The notes: generated by a model from the letters alone, not told the origin. DNA of 64,000 bases from Methanobacterium bryantii (GCF_002287175.1 NZ_LMVM01000038.1:62001-126000), one strand, 5' to 3'; counted from the first letter of the stretch, positions 7,302 through 16,162 are shown. Program-made: numbers and translations.

Positions 7302-7314
7302 GTAATATAAATTA
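7302..7314 (-). promoter_or_regulatory. TATA box for tRNA-Ser
   Basis: The minus strand reads TAATTTATATTAC with its centre about 24 bp before the tRNA 5' end, the standard archaeal TATA spacing. Recognised by eye. Confidence 0.6.
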
Positions 7315-7347
7315 CATGTCCAATTGCTAGACATAAAGTGTATGTTC

Positions 7348-7473
7348 TTAAACCTTTAAAAGCTTAATGGTTGTATCGGTTGCATAATCCAGTTCAACTT
7401 TGAATTTATTTAAAGAATAGTCTTTACTTGATAGCTGAAAACTTGAATATTCATATAAAACTTCTACTTCCAC
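7348..7473 (-). CDS. Possible 41-residue protein overlapping the cbf5 end
   Basis: In the frame shifted relative to cbf5, a GTG at 7471-7473 opens 41 residues, MEVEVLYEYSSFQLSSKDYS followed by LNKFKVELDYATDTTIKLLK and a final V, then TAA. It overlaps the last 10 bp of cbf5. Residue composition (alternating polar and hydrophobic) looks like protein, but there is no clear ribosome site. It could be a real coupled miniprotein or the tail of a decayed or frameshifted gene. I do not recognise a family. Confidence 0.3.
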   Translation of the reverse strand: MEVEVLYEYSSFQLSSKDYSLNKFKVELDYATDTTIKLLKV

Positions 7474-8426
7474 ATCTTTGGATATGTTCCAGGTTCCATA
7501 AAAACTTTTTTTATATCTATCACTATACCTTTATTTGCTTTATATATTTCCTTAGATGTTTTTAAACTTTCACCTGCTGCAACAAGTTCACCTTTAAGTG
7601 TCATAATTGCTACAGTATCATTTTCTTTAATTTTATCATCAAGGCTTATTATTCCACCTGCTGCAAGGTCTGCACCATGACAAACCGCATCAACTGCAGA
7701 ATCCCTTATGATAATTTTAGGGAGATGTTTTACTGCTAACTCCATAGGAAGTATGCAGTCCCTAATAAAAGATTCATCTCCTTCTTCCTTCCAGATATGA
7801 TATGCATCAGTTAAATCTTGAAGGGTAGTTAATGTTTCATCCTCTGTAAATGGTCCCGATTTGGTCCTTCGAAGTTCTGCCATATGAGCACCTATTCCAA
7901 GTGCTTCACCTACATCATGGCAGTACTTTCGTATATAAGTTCCACCTTCACATCCTATTTTAAAAAGGACATCCTGGCCATCTATCTCAAGGATATTAAC
8001 ATAATAAATATTTCGAACTCTCATTTCGCGCTTTACAGCAGATTTGAGTGGTGGTGTCTGGAAAATTTTTCCCTGAAACTCCTTCAATATTTCTCTTATT
8101 TCAGTTTCTGAAATTTCCTCATGCATGTGCATAAGACATACATACTCTTTATCAGCACCCAGCAGCATTTGAATAGCCCTTGTAGCATAATCTATGCCTA
8201 TAGGTAAAACTCCAGTAACTTTGGGGTCTAAGGTTCCCCCATGACCTGTTTTTTCCACTCCAAGAATTCTTTTAACCCATGAATCGATTTCATGGGATGT
8301 TGGGCCTGAAGGTTTATCAAGGTTTACAATTCCTCTTTTTATATGATCTTCTATGGGTCTTTCATCAGGGAAAGTCCCGTAGTCTGGATCAGTTTCACCT
8401 TCGGCTTTTATAAGTAAATCTGCCAT
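7464..8426 (-). CDS. cbf5: tRNA/rRNA pseudouridine synthase Cbf5 (TruB family)
   Basis: A 320-residue archaeal Cbf5, the catalytic subunit of H/ACA ribonucleoproteins, also able to make tRNA psi55. The catalytic aspartate is D67 in GHGGTLDPKVTG; GTYIRKYCHDVGEALG is another TruB landmark. A PUA domain covers about residues 235-315. It ends the S10/spc series after L14e (33 bp gap). Its 3' end overlaps a possible small frame at 7348-7473. Confidence 0.95.
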   Translation of the reverse strand: MADLLIKAEGETDPDYGTFPDERPIEDHIKRGIVNLDKPSGPTSHEIDSWVKRILGVEKTGHGGTLDPKVTGVLPIGIDYATRAIQMLLGADKEYVCLMHMHEEISETEIREILKEFQGKIFQTPPLKSAVKREMRVRNIYYVNILEIDGQDVLFKIGCEGGTYIRKYCHDVGEALGIGAHMAELRRTKSGPFTEDETLTTLQDLTDAYHIWKEEGDESFIRDCILPMELAVKHLPKIIIRDSAVDAVCHGADLAAGGIISLDDKIKENDTVAIMTLKGELVAAGESLKTSKEIYKANKGIVIDIKKVFMEPGTYPKMWK

Positions 8427-8459
8427 TAAATAACCTTAAAGTTCCGCGTTTATACACGA

Positions 8460-8687
8460 TTAAGCTGCTGCTTCAAGTTCTTTTTTAATTTCTTCTACGT
8501 TGTCAGATTTTACTTCAATGGTCTGATCAACTGGTTCTAAATGTTTTATGTTGCATCTTCTGTTTTTGATGTTTGTTCCAACAACTTCAACAAATTTATC
8601 ATCTATAACTTCAACTATAACACATTTTTCGCCTGCTTCTCTTCCTGCAATCTTAACACATACTCTTCCTACTTCTATTGCTGGCAT
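8460..8687 (-). CDS. rpl14e: 50S ribosomal protein L14e
   Basis: eL14, 75 residues, with MPAIEVGRVCVKIAGREAG and the KOW-like core KCVIVEVIDDKFVEVVG. Archaeal length is normal. Its start lies inside the last 13 bp of cmk, and the GAGGTGAT ribosome site is within the cmk coding sequence. Confidence 0.95.
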   Translation of the reverse strand: MPAIEVGRVCVKIAGREAGEKCVIVEVIDDKFVEVVGTNIKNRRCNIKHLEPVDQTIEVKSDNVEEIKKELEAAA

Positions 8688-9205
8688 GAAATCACCTCTA
8701 CTACTTTTAATATGATATCAGCGATGCTTAGAGCATTAAAATTTCCGGTATTTATGATGAGGTCATAAATTTCCATGTCATTAATGTCAATACCATGAAT
8801 CTCATGATATCGTTTTGCTTCGCTATTACTTCTTGAAATTATTTCTTCCTTGACAACTTCATATGGTTTATTTTCCCGCTTGCATATCCGTTTTGTACGG
8901 TCATCTATAGGTGCTATAAACCCTACTTTAAGGTCAGCTTCTACAAAATGTGCAGATAGTCTTCCCTCAACAATCAGATTTTTGCTTTTATTCGCCATTT
9001 CTGCTTGTCGTTTGTCAATTAAGATATCAATATCATCATTCTCTTCAGCGAACTTACCAAATTCTAAAAGATCCATATTTTTTTCAGCAGCCATCTGGCG
9101 AAAAATATCACCGGCTGAGACATATGGAATATCCAGTTTTTTTGATAGTATTTTGGAAGCTGTAGTGGTACCACTCCCAGCTAATCCGCTGATAGTTATA
9201 ATCAT
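8675..9205 (-). CDS. cmk: Cytidylate kinase
   Basis: A 176-residue archaeal-type CMP/dCMP kinase. P-loop GLAGSGTTT at residues 7-15, followed by the CMP-binding region DIFRQMA and the lid region TKRICKRENKPYE. It overlaps L34e by 4 bp upstream and L14e by 13 bp downstream. This linkage is standard in euryarchaeal spc operons. Confidence 0.94.
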   Translation of the reverse strand: MIITISGLAGSGTTTASKILSKKLDIPYVSAGDIFRQMAAEKNMDLLEFGKFAEENDDIDILIDKRQAEMANKSKNLIVEGRLSAHFVEADLKVGFIAPIDDRTKRICKRENKPYEVVKEEIISRSNSEAKRYHEIHGIDINDMEIYDLIINTGNFNALSIADIILKVVEVISCQQ

Positions 9206-9471
9206 TCTTTCCTTGCCTCTCTCTTAAACACTTTTCGTGCACATTCAGGGCAAAGGTTTCCTCCATAAGGCCGGTTTGGCCTTTTTTTAGATTTTGAAAG
9301 TTTGTTTATTTCATATGGTCTGCCCCTTGGGACTCCATGAAGAAACTTACCACATTCTGCACAGATGTGCTTGCTTGGTTTTTTCTTCTTGTAACGTAAG
9401 ACCGTTTTTCCTCCAGGGGTTTTTTTGAATATTCTTCTGTATGATCTAGATCTGTATCTCAATTGTGGCAT
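9202..9471 (-). CDS. rpl34e: 50S ribosomal protein L34e
   Basis: eL34, 89 residues, with MPQLRYRSRSYRRIFKKTPG, and CAECG and CPECA pairs that form a zinc ribbon. An in-frame ATG two codons earlier touches the GGAGAG ribosome site, so the second ATG at 9469-9471, six bases from it, is preferred. Its stop overlaps the cmk start by 4 bp. Confidence 0.94.
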   Translation of the reverse strand: MPQLRYRSRSYRRIFKKTPGGKTVLRYKKKKPSKHICAECGKFLHGVPRGRPYEINKLSKSKKRPNRPYGGNLCPECARKVFKREARKE

Positions 9472-9551
9472 ATACATCTCTCCTGATTTTAATAATTAGC
9501 AGAAAGCAATTAAACAATCTGCATGATCGTGAAATTCACTGAATGAATGTG

Positions 9552-10115
9552 TTACATTCCTCCAGCACTTTTAAGTCCCATTAATTTCCTGAATACGAAT
9601 GAAAATCCGAATGCAGCCAGTATATACCATCCAAGCCATTCGATAACCATTCCACTTAATCCTGGCGATAGGTGATAGAACATATGCCAGATAGGGACTA
9701 AAAGTATATAGTAAGCAAAGGATGGTAACTGAATTACTATATTATTTAACTGTGATTGAGCCATCCACCAGAACACAATGAGTATTGGGACAAATGTCAC
9801 TATCATTGGTCTAAATGACATAAGCATCATTTCTTTTTGAAGGCTCATGAACTCCATCTGCTTTTTTTGAACTTTTGCCAATGCTTTTGGATCGTTTGTT
9901 TTCCTCGCTTCCACCATCTCTTGATTGAACTCTTTCATCTCATCTTGAAGATACATGAGTCTGTCCTGATCCACAAGAAGCTTGTTTGCAAGTGTGGTCA
10001 CAAACGAAATTATGGCTCCTATTACAAATACAGCCAAAAATTTATTGGGACCAAAATAATATATTATGGGGTCAAATAAAGAGTTTAACCCTGCCATAAT
10101 CCATTCTAATACCAT
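9552..10115 (-). CDS. EMC3/TMCO1-like membrane insertase (DUF106)
   Basis: A 187-residue membrane protein of the DUF106 family, the archaeal relatives of YidC/EMC3 that help insert membrane proteins. It shows a first hydrophobic segment around residues 28-45, a charged coiled-coil stretch (about 55-92) with MKEFNQEMVEARK, then two or three hydrophobic segments up to residue 180. It lies two genes after SecY, a conserved archaeal location that supports a role next to the translocon. Confidence 0.9.
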   Translation of the reverse strand: MVLEWIMAGLNSLFDPIIYYFGPNKFLAVFVIGAIISFVTTLANKLLVDQDRLMYLQDEMKEFNQEMVEARKTNDPKALAKVQKKQMEFMSLQKEMMLMSFRPMIVTFVPILIVFWWMAQSQLNNIVIQLPSFAYYILLVPIWHMFYHLSPGLSGMVIEWLGWYILAAFGFSFVFRKLMGLKSAGGM

Positions 10116-10145
10116 TTTGTGTTCCTCTTATTTTAAAACATTAAA

Positions 10146-10703
10146 TTATTTTAAAGTAGTTATCATATTTTCTACAGGTTCTTCAAGCCTGTTGTCATGA
10201 TTTTCAATAATTTTTACTGTAGCACCAGTAAGTGCTGCGTAAGCCATAGACATTGAACGGTTCATTTCTTGATGGAGCTGTATATCACTTAATTTTTCCA
10301 TATCTCTTGTTCTCGTTGTGTCGTTGAGTCTCCTCATCAAAATTTCATCGCTATCTGCTTCAATTAATATAAAAATATCTGGCTGAAGTTCGTCTAATAC
10401 CCATTTTGGAAGTCCAGGTAAAAAACCAGCAGGTGTTTTTATAGTACAGTGAGTATCGACAATAATATTATTATCCTCTGACATCTCTCTTATACTTTTT
10501 GCAGCATTTTTCTGAATTTCTTTCTGTACATCAGGGGACAATTTTCTTAAGGCATCTCTATCTTCCACAAGACCCTCTTTTTGTGCAATTTCAAGCATTA
10601 CATCCCCATAATTAACATGTACATAATCTAAAGCTTCGAGAGCTTTAGTTAAAACTGTAGTGCTTCCGGATCCTGGAATTCCTGCAATTACGCCGACTTT
10701 CAT
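10146..10703 (-). CDS. adkA: Adenylate kinase, archaeal type
   Basis: A 185-residue archaeal adenylate kinase (AMP + ATP to 2 ADP) with P-loop GIPGSGST near residues 8-15, a VDTHCTIKTPAGFLPGLP region and DTTRTRD near the lid. The ATG at 10701-10703 is preferred; one two codons upstream is fused to the GAGGG ribosome site. It lies 12 bp after secY, as in many archaea and bacteria. Confidence 0.94.
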   Translation of the reverse strand: MKVGVIAGIPGSGSTTVLTKALEALDYVHVNYGDVMLEIAQKEGLVEDRDALRKLSPDVQKEIQKNAAKSIREMSEDNNIIVDTHCTIKTPAGFLPGLPKWVLDELQPDIFILIEADSDEILMRRLNDTTRTRDMEKLSDIQLHQEMNRSMSMAYAALTGATVKIIENHDNRLEEPVENMITTLK

Positions 10704-10715
10704 ATCCATCCCTCT

Positions 10716-12068
10716 TTAATCTCCTAAGAATTTCCTGAGCATTGGATGCATATCCATCAACTGTTCCTGCGCTATTTCTTCATACAGCCTGTATACTATA
10801 CCCACTGTTAGGAGAATACCTGTACCTCCACCTAATGCACCTGTTAAATCAGCGCCAAATGCTAAAAGCCCAACGAATGCTCCTCCAAGAACAGTTATAC
10901 CTGGAATATATCTTTTAAGTATCCTTTCAAAATGAGCCCTACTGCTCCTTTGACCTGGAATCTGCATTCCCATTTGGTGAAGCTGTTTTGCAACCTGTTT
11001 TGGTCCTATTCCACTTAATTCAACCCATAGCCATGCAAATACTACACATGATGCAAGGAATACAATAGCATAAATCAGCACTTTTAATGGATCAGTGAGA
11101 ACTACACTTAGGCTAGTTGGAGTTGTAAGGTAATATGCAACTCCATTTATAGCCTGGCCATTTGAAACCTGTCCAAGAATTGGGAACCCTATCCTTTGGA
11201 ACACTGAAGCAAACAACTGCACATTCAAAAGGAGTGCACTTGTTAATATAACAGGCATGTTACTTGCATATATGAACCTCAAAGGGTATTTTCCCCTTGC
11301 ACCTTTTACTCCCCCATATGATAATGGTATTTCAATACGCATACTTTCTGCATATACTACAACTAAAAATACAATGATTGTAGCAAATACTGGAAGTAAC
11401 AGAGTGAAATCAGGATTTCCAGTGGTTATTAAATATATAAATTGCGGAATTTTTCCGGCAGGTACTCCTGGTGAAGTTGCAGATGGAAGGAAGTTAAATG
11501 CACTTACCAGTATTTGCTGGGATACTCCAGCAACAATGAAAAGCCCTACTCCACTTCCAAATCCCCATTTAGACACAACTTCATCCATGTAAATTATGGC
11601 GATTCCACCAAGAGTTATCTGTGCTATAAGAAGAACTGTAAATGAAGGATCTGATGGTGGAACAGCACCAACAAAAACAAACGCAGCTGCTTCAAACAGT
11701 GTGAATACAAGAGCAAGGAGTTTCTGAGTTCCTTGAAATAAAGCTTTATCCTCATGTCTCGAAAGATCCAGATTCAGTATCTTTCCCCCAACAAGAAGCT
11801 GAAGTATAATGGACGCTGAAACTATTGGCCCTATACCCAGTGTAATAATTGAACCAAAACTACCCGCCATTACAGCTCTTAATGCTCCAAATTGATCAAC
11901 AGCCGCGGAACTGAGCCCAAAAAGGCTGATGTTTGAGAGGACAAAATATAATAGAAGAATTATACCTGTCCATTTAATCTTATCTCTAAAAGACAGCCTT
12001 TGTATAGGCGATCTGACCTGAGGAATTATTGAAAAAATTGGTTGTAGCTTTTCAAGCAAGAAATTCAC
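10716..12068 (-). CDS. secY: Protein translocase subunit SecY (Sec61 alpha)
   Basis: A 450-residue polytopic protein with about ten hydrophobic segments, the channel of the Sec translocon. Landmarks: plug region SSAAVDQFGALRAVMAGSFG, the lateral-gate stretch after SIITLGIGPIVSASIILQLL (quoted only as position, about residues 74-93), and the cytosolic loop YAESMRIEIPLSYGGVKG. It follows L15 by 19 bp and is co-transcribed with the ribosomal proteins. Confidence 0.97.
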   Translation of the reverse strand: MNFLLEKLQPIFSIIPQVRSPIQRLSFRDKIKWTGIILLLYFVLSNISLFGLSSAAVDQFGALRAVMAGSFGSIITLGIGPIVSASIILQLLVGGKILNLDLSRHEDKALFQGTQKLLALVFTLFEAAAFVFVGAVPPSDPSFTVLLIAQITLGGIAIIYMDEVVSKWGFGSGVGLFIVAGVSQQILVSAFNFLPSATSPGVPAGKIPQFIYLITTGNPDFTLLLPVFATIIVFLVVVYAESMRIEIPLSYGGVKGARGKYPLRFIYASNMPVILTSALLLNVQLFASVFQRIGFPILGQVSNGQAINGVAYYLTTPTSLSVVLTDPLKVLIYAIVFLASCVVFAWLWVELSGIGPKQVAKQLHQMGMQIPGQRSSRAHFERILKRYIPGITVLGGAFVGLLAFGADLTGALGGGTGILLTVGIVYRLYEEIAQEQLMDMHPMLRKFLGD

Positions 12069-12087
12069 TCCTTAGTTTAATACTCGT

Positions 12088-12525
12088 TTAAAGAATTACT
12101 ACTTCCCCACCAGCTTCTTCTATCTTTTGAATTGCTAAACTGGAAAATTTAGGTGATTTTATAATTAAAGGCTTGCTTACTTTACCTTTTCCTAAAACTT
12201 TGTTGTAGCCAAGGTCGGTGATGTCTATTTCAATAGCACCGTTTTTATTTGCTGCTAAGCCCTGTTTTACAAATTCTTCTGATTTTTCATCTAAGTAGTC
12301 TAAGTTTACTGGAGCGAATTTGAAGATACTTCTTTGAGGTCTTTTAAATCCATATTTTCCAAAGTGTTTAGGATCGAATTTGACAGTCCATGTCCATTTA
12401 CTTTTGTGAAGACCAGAGTTTCCTCTTCCACCCCTGTGACCGGCTCCTCTTCGTTTTTTAGAAGATCCACCACCCACAGTTCGTGAGCCCCTCATTTTCC
12501 TTATTTTTCGTGTCCTTCTTATCAT
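12088..12525 (-). CDS. rpl15: 50S ribosomal protein L15
   Basis: uL15, 145 residues, starting MIRRTRKIRKMRGSRTVGGG, with the glycine/arginine-rich N-terminal extension that enters 23S rRNA and the C-terminal VVIL end. It sits between L30 and secY in the classic spc order. Confidence 0.96.
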   Translation of the reverse strand: MIRRTRKIRKMRGSRTVGGGSSKKRRGAGHRGGRGNSGLHKSKWTWTVKFDPKHFGKYGFKRPQRSIFKFAPVNLDYLDEKSEEFVKQGLAANKNGAIEIDITDLGYNKVLGKGKVSKPLIIKSPKFSSLAIQKIEEAGGEVVIL

Positions 12526-12546
12526 AATATAATCCTCCCTAATAGG

Positions 12547-13005
12547 TTAGATCATCTTTTTGATGAGATCCCCTATTTTTTCCCCTCTGTAACCTAAGGT
12601 TCCAGATTCTGCAAATGTCTTTTTAAGATCTTTATATCCTTTCCTTGGAGGGTGAAGTCTAAATAATGGTTTTATCCCACTGTCTTCCAATTTAGCACCA
12701 GATTCTACTATTGCTTTTGAAAGGTCTTCTATTGAGGAAAAGTCAGTGTTTTCCTTAACATACTCTTCAGTGAGTTTAACATTACCAGGTAATTTTCCTC
12801 TTTTTGATATAAGACTTGTTACTGAGTCTGCGTCAACTTCGCCCCAGGTTATGTAATCTTTAGCTTTTTGAAGCATTCCCTGATAACTAGGGGTGTCTTC
12901 AATTAGAACTGCGTGATTAATTCTGGTAAGCTTTAGCATTTTAAGTGTTTCTTCAATGTCTTTTCTGATTCCTGTCCTGCCTCTTACTCTTATTGCTGCA
13001 ATCAT
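12547..13005 (-). CDS. rpl30: 50S ribosomal protein L30
   Basis: uL30, 152 residues, the long archaeal/eukaryotic L7-type form. It starts MIAAIRVRGRTGIRKDIEET and contains LKLTRINHAVLIEDTPSYQG; the extra C-terminal part includes FRLHPPRKGYKDLKKTFAES. It is 11 bp downstream of S5. Confidence 0.96.
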   Translation of the reverse strand: MIAAIRVRGRTGIRKDIEETLKMLKLTRINHAVLIEDTPSYQGMLQKAKDYITWGEVDADSVTSLISKRGKLPGNVKLTEEYVKENTDFSSIEDLSKAIVESGAKLEDSGIKPLFRLHPPRKGYKDLKKTFAESGTLGYRGEKIGDLIKKMI

Positions 13006-13016
13006 GTTATCACCAA

Positions 13017-13658
13017 TTATACTGCGACTCCAAGACTTTTAAGGTCGGATTTCCTTGCTTTAACTCTACTCAATTGTTTTAAAGCATCGAAAACAGCGTT
13101 TGCGAAGTTTATAGTTGTTTGAGTTTGTCCCATTGTCTGAGACCATACATCGTATATTCCTGCAAGTCCGAGGATAGTTTTTCCAACATCTCCTATTGCA
13201 AGACCTACTCCACCAGGTGCTGGGATTAAAGTTACTCTTACACTACCACTTTTTCCAGATACTTTAAATGGTACTGTGTGTTCTCTTCCACAAACACATC
13301 CCCAGTCACCACAGCCTCTTCTTACTTTGATTATATTATATTTAGCATTGTCAACAGCTTTTCTTATTGCAGGACCTACTTCTTTAGCTTTACCTTGCCC
13401 TAAACCTACATATCCTTTCTTATTTCCAACTGCGACAATAACCCTGAAATTAACTTTTCTTCCAGATTTGTGCATCCTCTGAACGAGATTTACATCCATT
13501 ACTTCTTCTTCTAAATCTGGTAGGAGAGTGTTAACAATTTCAAGCTCCATGATTGGAAGGCCTTTTTCCAAAATTTCATCTATATCAGTTATTGTGCCTT
13601 CCTTGACCATACGTCCCAGATTGGTTTTTGGTTCCCATTCTTCTTTATTATAGTTCAT
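13017..13658 (-). CDS. rps5: 30S ribosomal protein S5
   Basis: uS5, 213 residues, archaeal length. The double-stranded RNA-binding S5 domain covers about residues 52-115 (RKVNFRVIVAVGNKKGYVGL), followed by the C-terminal domain with TLIPAPGGVGLAIGDVGKTI. An archaeal CGDWGCVCG cysteine cluster is present near residues 115-123. It overlaps the L18 stop by 4 bp. Confidence 0.97.
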   Translation of the reverse strand: MNYNKEEWEPKTNLGRMVKEGTITDIDEILEKGLPIMELEIVNTLLPDLEEEVMDVNLVQRMHKSGRKVNFRVIVAVGNKKGYVGLGQGKAKEVGPAIRKAVDNAKYNIIKVRRGCGDWGCVCGREHTVPFKVSGKSGSVRVTLIPAPGGVGLAIGDVGKTILGLAGIYDVWSQTMGQTQTTINFANAVFDALKQLSRVKARKSDLKSLGVAV

Positions 13659-14239
13659 CCTGATACCTCATCATTTATTTTTTGTTTAATCTTTCCAAAA
13701 TGGTCAGGGAGGTCTTTTGGGGATAATCCATTTTTAATGTATCCTGAAAATCTCTTGTTGAGTTCTTCATCAGTTAAAGATTCAGCGTACTGTGCTACAT
13801 GTTCCCCAGCTATCCTCTCATCTGAAGGTAAAATTGCACTACCATGAGGAATGTCAAGTCCAGCATCTACTGCACCTTTAAGTACTGCAAATATGTTTGT
13901 ACCTTTGGTAGGTGACCTTAAACCGATGTCTAAAACAGCTTTATCTATGCCTTCATTTAACGCTTTTTTCCCACATAAAAATCCAGTTAGATATGCTGCA
14001 GAAGTGTTTTTAGTAGATCCGAGCCATCCCATTTTTTTAATTTCATTGGAATGTGCTGAAATTACAGTTTCATCCCCTTCTGGAGCAACTTTAACTATCT
14101 GTGATATTACATGATTGTTAGTGATCCTTACAACCAGTCGTAATTTATCTAATTCTATGAGTTTTAATCTTGCTCCATAATTAGTTTTACCTTCTTTCCT
14201 TCTTTTAAAAGCCACTTTGTATCTTGATCCTTGTGCCAA
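13655..14239 (-). CDS. rpl18: 50S ribosomal protein L18
   Basis: uL18, 194 residues, the archaeal/eukaryotic L5-type that binds 5S rRNA. It starts MAQGSRYKVAFKRRKEGKTN and contains RLVVRITNNHVISQIVKV and AAYLTGFLCGKKAL. Its stop codon overlaps the S5 start (ATGA type). Confidence 0.96.
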   Translation of the reverse strand: MAQGSRYKVAFKRRKEGKTNYGARLKLIELDKLRLVVRITNNHVISQIVKVAPEGDETVISAHSNEIKKMGWLGSTKNTSAAYLTGFLCGKKALNEGIDKAVLDIGLRSPTKGTNIFAVLKGAVDAGLDIPHGSAILPSDERIAGEHVAQYAESLTDEELNKRFSGYIKNGLSPKDLPDHFGKIKQKINDEVSG

Positions 14240-14255
14240 TTAAATTCCTCCTTAT

Positions 14256-14702
14256 TTACCTAAGCAGACCATGATCCCTTGCATAGGTTTTCATGTAGGA
14301 TTTGCTTCTGAAAGCGCCACCTTTTGCCATTTTATAGAGCTTTCTGTAGGTAGTTTTATTAATCTCCCTATTATTTCTCATATCTTTTAGATCAGTTCTT
14401 AAAGCACGTATAGTAGTCATCCAAGCTTCTTTCTTTGGATTTTTAGCTCCTTTAGCTCCTTTTGTACTACCATGGCCTTTTCTTCTTCCTTTTTTCTTTT
14501 GTGCAGCTATCTTTTTTGACCTATAGCTGCTTATGCCTTTTTGTGGTTTTGCCATTATAGCTTTATTATTTATTAGTTGTTTTACACTTTCTCGAGTTAT
14601 GGCTCTTGATACTTCTTCTGTCCTTTCAGGATCTATCCATACCCTGTTTTCCCCGACTTTGAGTATATCTGCAGCCAATCTTTTTTGAGTAGTAAGATTC
14701 AT
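14256..14702 (-). CDS. rpl19e: 50S ribosomal protein L19e
   Basis: eL19, 148 residues, starting MNLTTQKRLAADILKVGENR. The basic middle KKKGRRKGHGSTKGAKG and the end YMKTYARDHGLLR are family hallmarks. It is 16 bp before L18. Unlike its neighbours it is separated from L32e by a 162-bp spacer full of inverted repeats. Confidence 0.96.
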   Translation of the reverse strand: MNLTTQKRLAADILKVGENRVWIDPERTEEVSRAITRESVKQLINNKAIMAKPQKGISSYRSKKIAAQKKKGRRKGHGSTKGAKGAKNPKKEAWMTTIRALRTDLKDMRNNREINKTTYRKLYKMAKGGAFRSKSYMKTYARDHGLLR

Positions 14703-14744
14703 GAAGAAACCTCCATTTCAACCGTTCAAATTCATGGTAGAACT

Positions 14745-14869
14745 TGATTCCAAACACTGAGTGTCCCCGGTTGATCAAAACTCTTTACGAGTTCAATAAA
14801 TTTAATTTGCAAATGCAAAAACGTCAGTAAATAATACTGACTTTAAGTACTTTGCATTAAGTACTTAAA
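14745..14869. repeat. Nested inverted repeats between rpl32e and rpl19e
   Basis: Several overlapping inverted repeats: an ACACTGAGTGT core (14753-14763), AACTC/GAGTT (14779-14794), GTCAGT (14823-14828) with ACTGAC (14836-14841), AATGCAAA (14812-14819) with TTTGCATT (14851-14858) enclosing the previous one, and TTAAGTACTT (14843-14852) with AAGTACTTAA (14859-14868). They reach the last bases of rpl32e. More eroded than the other hairpin arrays, but the same style. Confidence 0.6.
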
Positions 14870-15200
14870 TTCCCTTATTTAGAATCTTGATTCCTAGTTC
14901 TTTTGCCCGTACAAGCATTACTTCTTTTTTCCTTTTTCCAATGGTAGAACTAATTCTACCTGCTTGTGTAGCTGGGTCCAGGTTTTCAAGTTCTTTCATA
15001 TTGCAGACAAGCACATCCATATATCCGGAAGGGTGGAGTCCTCTTGTCGCTTTTGGAGATCCGTAACCTATTGCAGGCATTGCAGGTTTTCCTTTTTCGT
15101 ATCTTCGGGTTTTACTGGTTTTTCCTTTAGGTTTCCTCCATTTATCTCCGAGTTTTTTGTATCTAAACCATTCCTGCCTTTTGAAATCTGGTTTTTTCAT
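14865..15200 (-). CDS. rpl32e: 50S ribosomal protein L32e
   Basis: eL32, 111 residues, archaeal/eukaryotic only. Landmarks: FKRQEWFRYKKLGDKWRKPK, PAIGYGSPKATRGLHPSGY and a C-terminal ELGIKILNKGI. The N-terminal extension of some archaeal forms is absent. It follows L6 by 12 bp. Confidence 0.96.
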   Translation of the reverse strand: MKKPDFKRQEWFRYKKLGDKWRKPKGKTSKTRRYEKGKPAMPAIGYGSPKATRGLHPSGYMDVLVCNMKELENLDPATQAGRISSTIGKRKKEVMLVRAKELGIKILNKGI

Positions 15201-15212
15201 TTTGTCACCGCC

Positions 15213-15746
15213 TTATTCCCGACTTACAAAGTATATTCCATCCTGGAATACCCTTGGATCTCTTCCCTTTATTTTGGTAGCCTGTTCAAGGTTAGCCATA
15301 GTCTGTCCAACATCTTCTTTGTTGATACCTGTGACTATTACTTCTTCACCTTTTACCTGAACTTTAGCACTTCCAACAATTTTTGCTGTCCTAGGATACC
15401 TTTCACCAAGGAAGTTTTCTATGGTAACTTTGTCCTTGCCAGCTTTTACAGTCATAGGGAAGTGAGCATAAACTATTTTCATGTTATAAGTAAATCCGTC
15501 TGTTAATCCTGTTATCATGTTGCTGATATGGGACCTTATAGTTCCAAGCATTGCTTTATCCTTTTTTTTAGGAAAATGAGCTTCTAATACTACGTTACCA
15601 TTGTCCTTTTTAACTACAACATTAGGATAGTTAAATTTCCTTGAGAGCTGTCCTTTTGATCCTTTTACGGTCACTTCATCTTCTATAGTGACATCTATAC
15701 CCTCAGGAATAGGAATTTCTTCTCTAAGGACTACTGCTTCAACCAT
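15213..15746 (-). CDS. rpl6: 50S ribosomal protein L6
   Basis: uL6, 177 residues, with the two repeated L6 domains: the first holds VTVKGSKGQLSRKFNYPNV, the second VIVTGINKEDVGQTMANLEQ. It binds near the sarcin-ricin loop. It lies 14 bp after S8 in the standard spc order. Confidence 0.97.
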   Translation of the reverse strand: MVEAVVLREEIPIPEGIDVTIEDEVTVKGSKGQLSRKFNYPNVVVKKDNGNVVLEAHFPKKKDKAMLGTIRSHISNMITGLTDGFTYNMKIVYAHFPMTVKAGKDKVTIENFLGERYPRTAKIVGSAKVQVKGEEVIVTGINKEDVGQTMANLEQATKIKGRDPRVFQDGIYFVSRE

Positions 15747-15760
15747 TTTATCACCTAAAT

Positions 15761-16150
15761 TTAGTAAACATATACTAAGAGCCTGCCACCAATTCCCTTG
15801 TCTTTGGCCTCTTTGTGAGTCATGATTCCTTCAGGTGTTGTGAGGATCATAATTCCAAAGTTTTTAGATGGCAAGTACCTCTTTTCAAATTTTTCAAATT
15901 CGTCCTTTTTAACGGCGTGTCTTGGCTTTATTACACCGCACTTGTTTATATTTCCTTCAAGTTCAACTATGAACTGTCCAGCTTTGTTATCATCGACAAA
16001 CTCAAATTCGCCGATATACCCTTCTTTTTGCATTGTTCTTAAAACACGCCCTATCATTTTAGATGCGGGTGAAATTTTACATCTTTTATTTCCCTGCATT
16101 TCATTGTTTCTCATGTTAGTAAGCGCGTTTGCTAGAGGATCCATAAGCAC
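15761..16150 (-). CDS. rps8: 30S ribosomal protein S8
   Basis: uS8, 129 residues. I take the GTG at 16148-16150 as start: it lies 6 bases after AGAGGTG and gives MLMDPLANALTNMRNNEMQG, matching archaeal S8 starts. A GTG farther upstream overlaps the ribosome site, and the ATG two codons later is 12 bases away. The C-terminal NFGIMILTTPEGIMTHKEAK and GGRLLVYVY are family signatures. Confidence 0.94.
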   Translation of the reverse strand: MLMDPLANALTNMRNNEMQGNKRCKISPASKMIGRVLRTMQKEGYIGEFEFVDDNKAGQFIVELEGNINKCGVIKPRHAVKKDEFEKFEKRYLPSKNFGIMILTTPEGIMTHKEAKDKGIGGRLLVYVY

Positions 16151-16162
16151 AATTAACACCTC

